Below, one piece after another: positions 6,431 through 8,147 of a DNA stretch of 8,147 bases. The translations under genes were made by a program, and so were the position numbers. Source of the stretch: IDS-8 sp050738315 (GTDB taxonomy: Bacteria > Pseudomonadota > Gammaproteobacteria > Steroidobacterales > Woeseiaceae); contig JBOHZD010000047.1 in assembly GCA_050738315.1 (NCBI GenBank), forward strand, positions 1-8,147. Reading direction: 5' to 3'. The notes beneath the pieces were generated by a model. It made no database searches, was not told the DNA's origin, and was given only the letters and a program-made list of their open reading frames with translations. The stretch's first letter is position 1; each line of letters starts with the position of its first letter.

Positions 6431-6457
6431 GGGTGGGAGGCAAATAACAAATACGTC

Positions 6458-7438
6458 ATGGGGCAGCCGGTGGACCGGACTGAGCGCTTCTACAAGATCA
6501 AGGCCATGCTCCTGGACGGCCGCCCCGTCCACGTGGACCGGTTCCTGGCGGCGCTCGAAGTGTCCAAGGCGACGTTCCGGCGCGATCTCGAGTACTTGCG
6601 GGACCGGCTCTACTGGCCGATCGTCTGGGATCGCGATCGAGGCGGCTATCGCATCGATGAATCCGGGACTGGCCGCTACGAGCTGCCGGGCTTGTGGCTG
6701 AGCAGCGCCGAGGCGCATGCGCTGCTTACCATGCATCATCTGCTCGGCAATCTGCAGCCGGGCTTTCTCAAGTCGCACATCGAGCCACTTAAAGCCCGCA
6801 TCGAGGCGTTGCTGGAAACGCCCGAGCAAAGCGCCAGAGAGATCATGAAACGCATCCGCGTGCTGCCGATGGCGGCACGCCGGATTGAATCTGCATCGTT
6901 TCAATTGCTGGCGCACGCGCTGCTGATACGGCGCCGCATAGGCATCACGCATTTCAGCCGGGAGCGAAATCAGGAGACCACACGCGAAGTGTCGCCCCAG
7001 CGGCTCGTGCATTACCGCGACAACTGGTATCTGGACGCCTGGGATCACGGGAAAGAAGGACTTCGCACCTTCAGCGTCGAGACGATTCGCCGAGCGGTTC
7101 TGGCGGAAAAGAAGGCACGCGACGTTCCGGATCGGGTGCTCGATGAAGAACTGAGCGCGGGCTACGGCATTTTCGCCGGAAAGGAAACGCGAACCGCGAG
7201 ACTGCGCTTCACGCCGCAACGAGCGCGCTGGGTGCAAAGTGAGATCTGGCACTCGAGACAGAAAGCGTGGCTTGACGGCGAACGCTACGTTCTTGAAGTT
7301 CCTTATTCGGACGATCGGGAATTGTTGCAGGACATTCTGCGTTACGGAGCGGATGTTGAGGTGCTGGCGCCCCGTTCTCTGCGGCAGAAGGTGCGGCAAC
7401 GGCTGCGTGCGGCAGCGGTACAGTATGAGCAGAATTAA
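6458..7438 (+). CDS. WYL-domain helix-turn-helix transcriptional regulator
   Basis: A DNA-binding regulator of the YafY/PafC-like family; the regulated genes and ligand are unknown. The 326-aa protein has an N-terminal winged HTH (about 8-65, DRTERFYKIKAMLLDGRPV, with VSKATFRRDLEYLRDR as the recognition part). A WYL domain covers about 145-215, with NWYLDAWD (189-196) supplying the Trp-Tyr-Leu motif and RTFSVETIR behind it. A WCX-type C-terminal extension runs from about 245 to 320. WYL domains are known or proposed to sense small ligands or nucleic acid and often sit beside defence or stress genes. ATG 6458 is chosen over upstream TTG 6401 because a promoter covers the latter; GGGAGG (6435-6440) is 17 nt away, too far for a good SD. 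It converges with brnTA across 128 nt. The gene has its own promoter candidate, so it is probably not part of the glycolytic operon. Confidence 0.9.
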   Translation: MGQPVDRTERFYKIKAMLLDGRPVHVDRFLAALEVSKATFRRDLEYLRDRLYWPIVWDRDRGGYRIDESGTGRYELPGLWLSSAEAHALLTMHHLLGNLQPGFLKSHIEPLKARIEALLETPEQSAREIMKRIRVLPMAARRIESASFQLLAHALLIRRRIGITHFSRERNQETTREVSPQRLVHYRDNWYLDAWDHGKEGLRTFSVETIRRAVLAEKKARDVPDRVLDEELSAGYGIFAGKETRTARLRFTPQRARWVQSEIWHSRQKAWLDGERYVLEVPYSDDRELLQDILRYGADVEVLAPRSLRQKVRQRLRAAAVQYEQN

Positions 7439-7488
7439 CGGCCAGTATCATCTGGTGATTCACTGCGGGGAATAGAATCCAACGAAAA

Positions 7489-7499
7489 CGCCGGAGGCG
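7489..7499 (-). terminator. Weak terminator-like hairpin downstream of brnA
   Basis: On the minus strand CGCC-TCC-GGCG is followed by TTTTCGTT. The stem is only 4 bp, so it is marginal, but it lies in the right place, about 70 nt beyond the brnA stop in the convergent gap. Confidence 0.2.
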
Positions 7500-7522
7500 A
7501 TGGTGTGCGACGACAAGGGGAT

Positions 7523-7528
7523 TTGACA
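7523..7528 (+). promoter_or_regulatory. Perfect -35 hexamer pointing into brnA antisense
   Basis: TTGACA matches the sigma70 -35 exactly, but windows 16-19 nt downstream give only poor -10 matches (such as GGCTAG or GCTAGA). If active it would transcribe antisense to brnA. Probably a partial or chance match. Confidence 0.15.
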
Positions 7529-7566
7529 ATAAATGGCTATGTTCGGGCTAGAGGCGGGCGATGAAC

Positions 7567-7848
7567 TCAGCGCGACCGATGCGCGTCGACATAGGCGCGC
7601 AGGAGTTGGTTTATTTTCGTCTGATAGCCGCTCCCTTGCGACCGGAACCAATCGAGTATGTCCGCGTCGAGGCGCAAGGTGACCTGCTGTTTTTTCGATA
7701 CCGGCTTCAGGCCGCGTCGCCACACGGCGTTGGCGAACATCTCCGGAGTAAGTTCCGGGATGTCGGAGAAGTCGATCTCGTCATCAGCCAAGGCGTCGAC
7801 TCGTTTCCAGTCAGTTCGAGAAATTTTTGAAGAAGATTTTTTGCTCAT
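7567..7848 (-). CDS. brnA: BrnA family antitoxin
   Basis: Antitoxin of the BrnT/BrnA type II system. It binds and neutralises BrnT and, in the family, represses the operon through a ribbon-helix-helix DNA-binding domain. The 93-aa product starts at ATG 7848. Its N-terminal half is charged (DWKRVDALADDEIDFSDIP) and likely contacts the toxin. The C-terminal RHH region (about 54-90) has QVTLRLDADILDWFRSQG (55-72) followed by GYQTKINQLLRAYV, the hallmark of this DUF4415-type family. The frame stays open to 7908 upstream (20 more residues, MRIPRPCG...), but MSKKSSSK gives the expected family length. No clear SD precedes it. The start overlaps the 3' end of brnT by 38 nt in another frame, so it is probably translated by coupling from brnT. 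Confidence 0.9.
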   Translation of the reverse strand: MSKKSSSKISRTDWKRVDALADDEIDFSDIPELTPEMFANAVWRRGLKPVSKKQQVTLRLDADILDWFRSQGSGYQTKINQLLRAYVDAHRSR

Positions 7849-8092
7849 TGCGCGTCGCTTTTCGTATCGAAGTGATGTGGATCGTCCGCACGGTCTCGGT
7901 ATGCGCAACCGTCACAACCCGCTCGTTGAGAAGCCCGAATGTGACAAAGCGTTGTTCGCCGTAGTCGAAGCGGTTGTCCTCAATGGTGAGGGTACATCCT
8001 TCGAACAGCTCCTCGCAGCCGGCAAAGTCGATGCCGTGCTTGCGAAGGTTCGACCGCCGCTTGGCCTCATCCCATTCAAACCGAAGTCTCAT
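7811..8092 (-). CDS. brnT: BrnT family ribonuclease toxin
   Basis: Toxin of the BrnT/BrnA module. Family members have a RelE-like fold and inhibit growth by cleaving RNA in the cytoplasm. The 93-aa protein shows family signatures in order: FEWDEAKRRSNLRKHGIDF (5-23), RFDYGEQRFVTFGLL (41-55) and the C-terminal RTIHITSIRKATRNEQ (69-84). The length is typical and nothing is truncated, so it should be functional, though I cannot verify individual catalytic residues from memory. The start is ATG 8092 on the minus strand; no SD is evident upstream. The toxin gene precedes and overlaps brnA, the usual order for this system. Repeated GTAAC boxes just upstream (8097-8134) are likely autoregulatory sites. 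A mobile accessory pair is the likely origin, but no transposase or integrase is in the window. Confidence 0.92.
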   Translation of the reverse strand: MRLRFEWDEAKRRSNLRKHGIDFAGCEELFEGCTLTIEDNRFDYGEQRFVTFGLLNERVVTVAHTETVRTIHITSIRKATRNEQKIFFKNFSN

Positions 8093-8134
8093 TGTAGTTA
8101 CATTTTGAAGTTACGCAAAGCCCTGCTGAGTAAC
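8093..8134 (-). promoter_or_regulatory. Candidate brnTA operator region
   Basis: Plus-strand boxes GTTAC at 8097-8101 and 8110-8114 and GTAAC at 8130-8134 give two direct and one inverted copy of the same pentamer. TGTAGTTACA (8093-8102) is also a TGTA/TACA palindrome around GT. BrnA homologues repress their own operon, so these are plausible BrnA sites. No convincing -10/-35 pair was found in the 55 nt available. Confidence 0.35.
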
Positions 8135-8147
8135 CGAAATGTATCTT

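Noticed and set aside
6401..6457. TTG start adding 19 residues to the WYL protein
   Set aside because: The segment contains a -35/-10 pair and encodes nothing family-like; ATG 6458 directly precedes the HTH.
7561..7830. 89-codon plus-strand frame
   Set aside because: It is antisense to brnA, whose protein is clearly recognisable, and has no SD or domain.
7849..7908. Twenty-residue upstream extension of BrnA
   Set aside because: Would lengthen overlap with brnT to 98 nt and add an arginine-rich, non-family N-terminus; MSKKSSSK gives the usual length.

Overview
The window looks like a GC-rich proteobacterial chromosome, most likely gammaproteobacterial. The clue is a divergent metK next to a tkt-gap-pgk-pyk run. 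The PGK, transketolase and pyruvate kinase proteins also resemble the enterobacterial and pseudomonad types in length and motifs. The placement rests on remembered family features and no search was run.

Layout. Positions 1-245 (minus) hold the N-terminal part of metK, cut by the window edge. Positions 246-482 are the divergent metK/tkt intergenic region, with promoter-like sequences for both directions and an inverted repeat around the tkt promoter candidate. Positions 483-6324 (plus) carry four central-carbon genes in one direction: tkt, gap, pgk and pyk. tkt and gap are 10 nt apart. gap and pgk are separated by 125 nt filled by a perfect 44-bp tandem duplication. pgk and pyk are separated by 49 nt that can fold into two abutting hairpins reaching into the pyk start codon. 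Positions 6325-6457 hold a strong potential stem-loop and a promoter for the next gene. Positions 6458-7438 (plus) encode a WYL-domain transcriptional regulator. Positions 7567-8092 (minus) encode a BrnT/BrnA type II toxin-antitoxin pair convergent with it. No gene-free stretch exceeds 300 bases.

How the genes work together. Transketolase makes triose and sugar phosphates. GAPDH and PGK interconvert glyceraldehyde-3-phosphate and 3-phosphoglycerate, in lower glycolysis, in gluconeogenesis or in a Calvin cycle if the host has one. Pyruvate kinase commits phosphoenolpyruvate to pyruvate. In many relatives class II aldolase (fba) follows pyk. Here a regulator and a toxin-antitoxin module occupy that place, so the right third looks like an accessory insertion or rearrangement.

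The proteins are ordinary members of known families. The most interesting material is in the short non-coding gaps. pgk and pyk lack recognisable Shine-Dalgarno sites at their starts, unlike tkt and gap, and each has structure just upstream that could replace one: a possible ATGA-coupled leader peptide for pgk and start-codon hairpins for pyk. I found no CRISPR array, rRNA, tRNA, transposase or clearly new multi-gene system.
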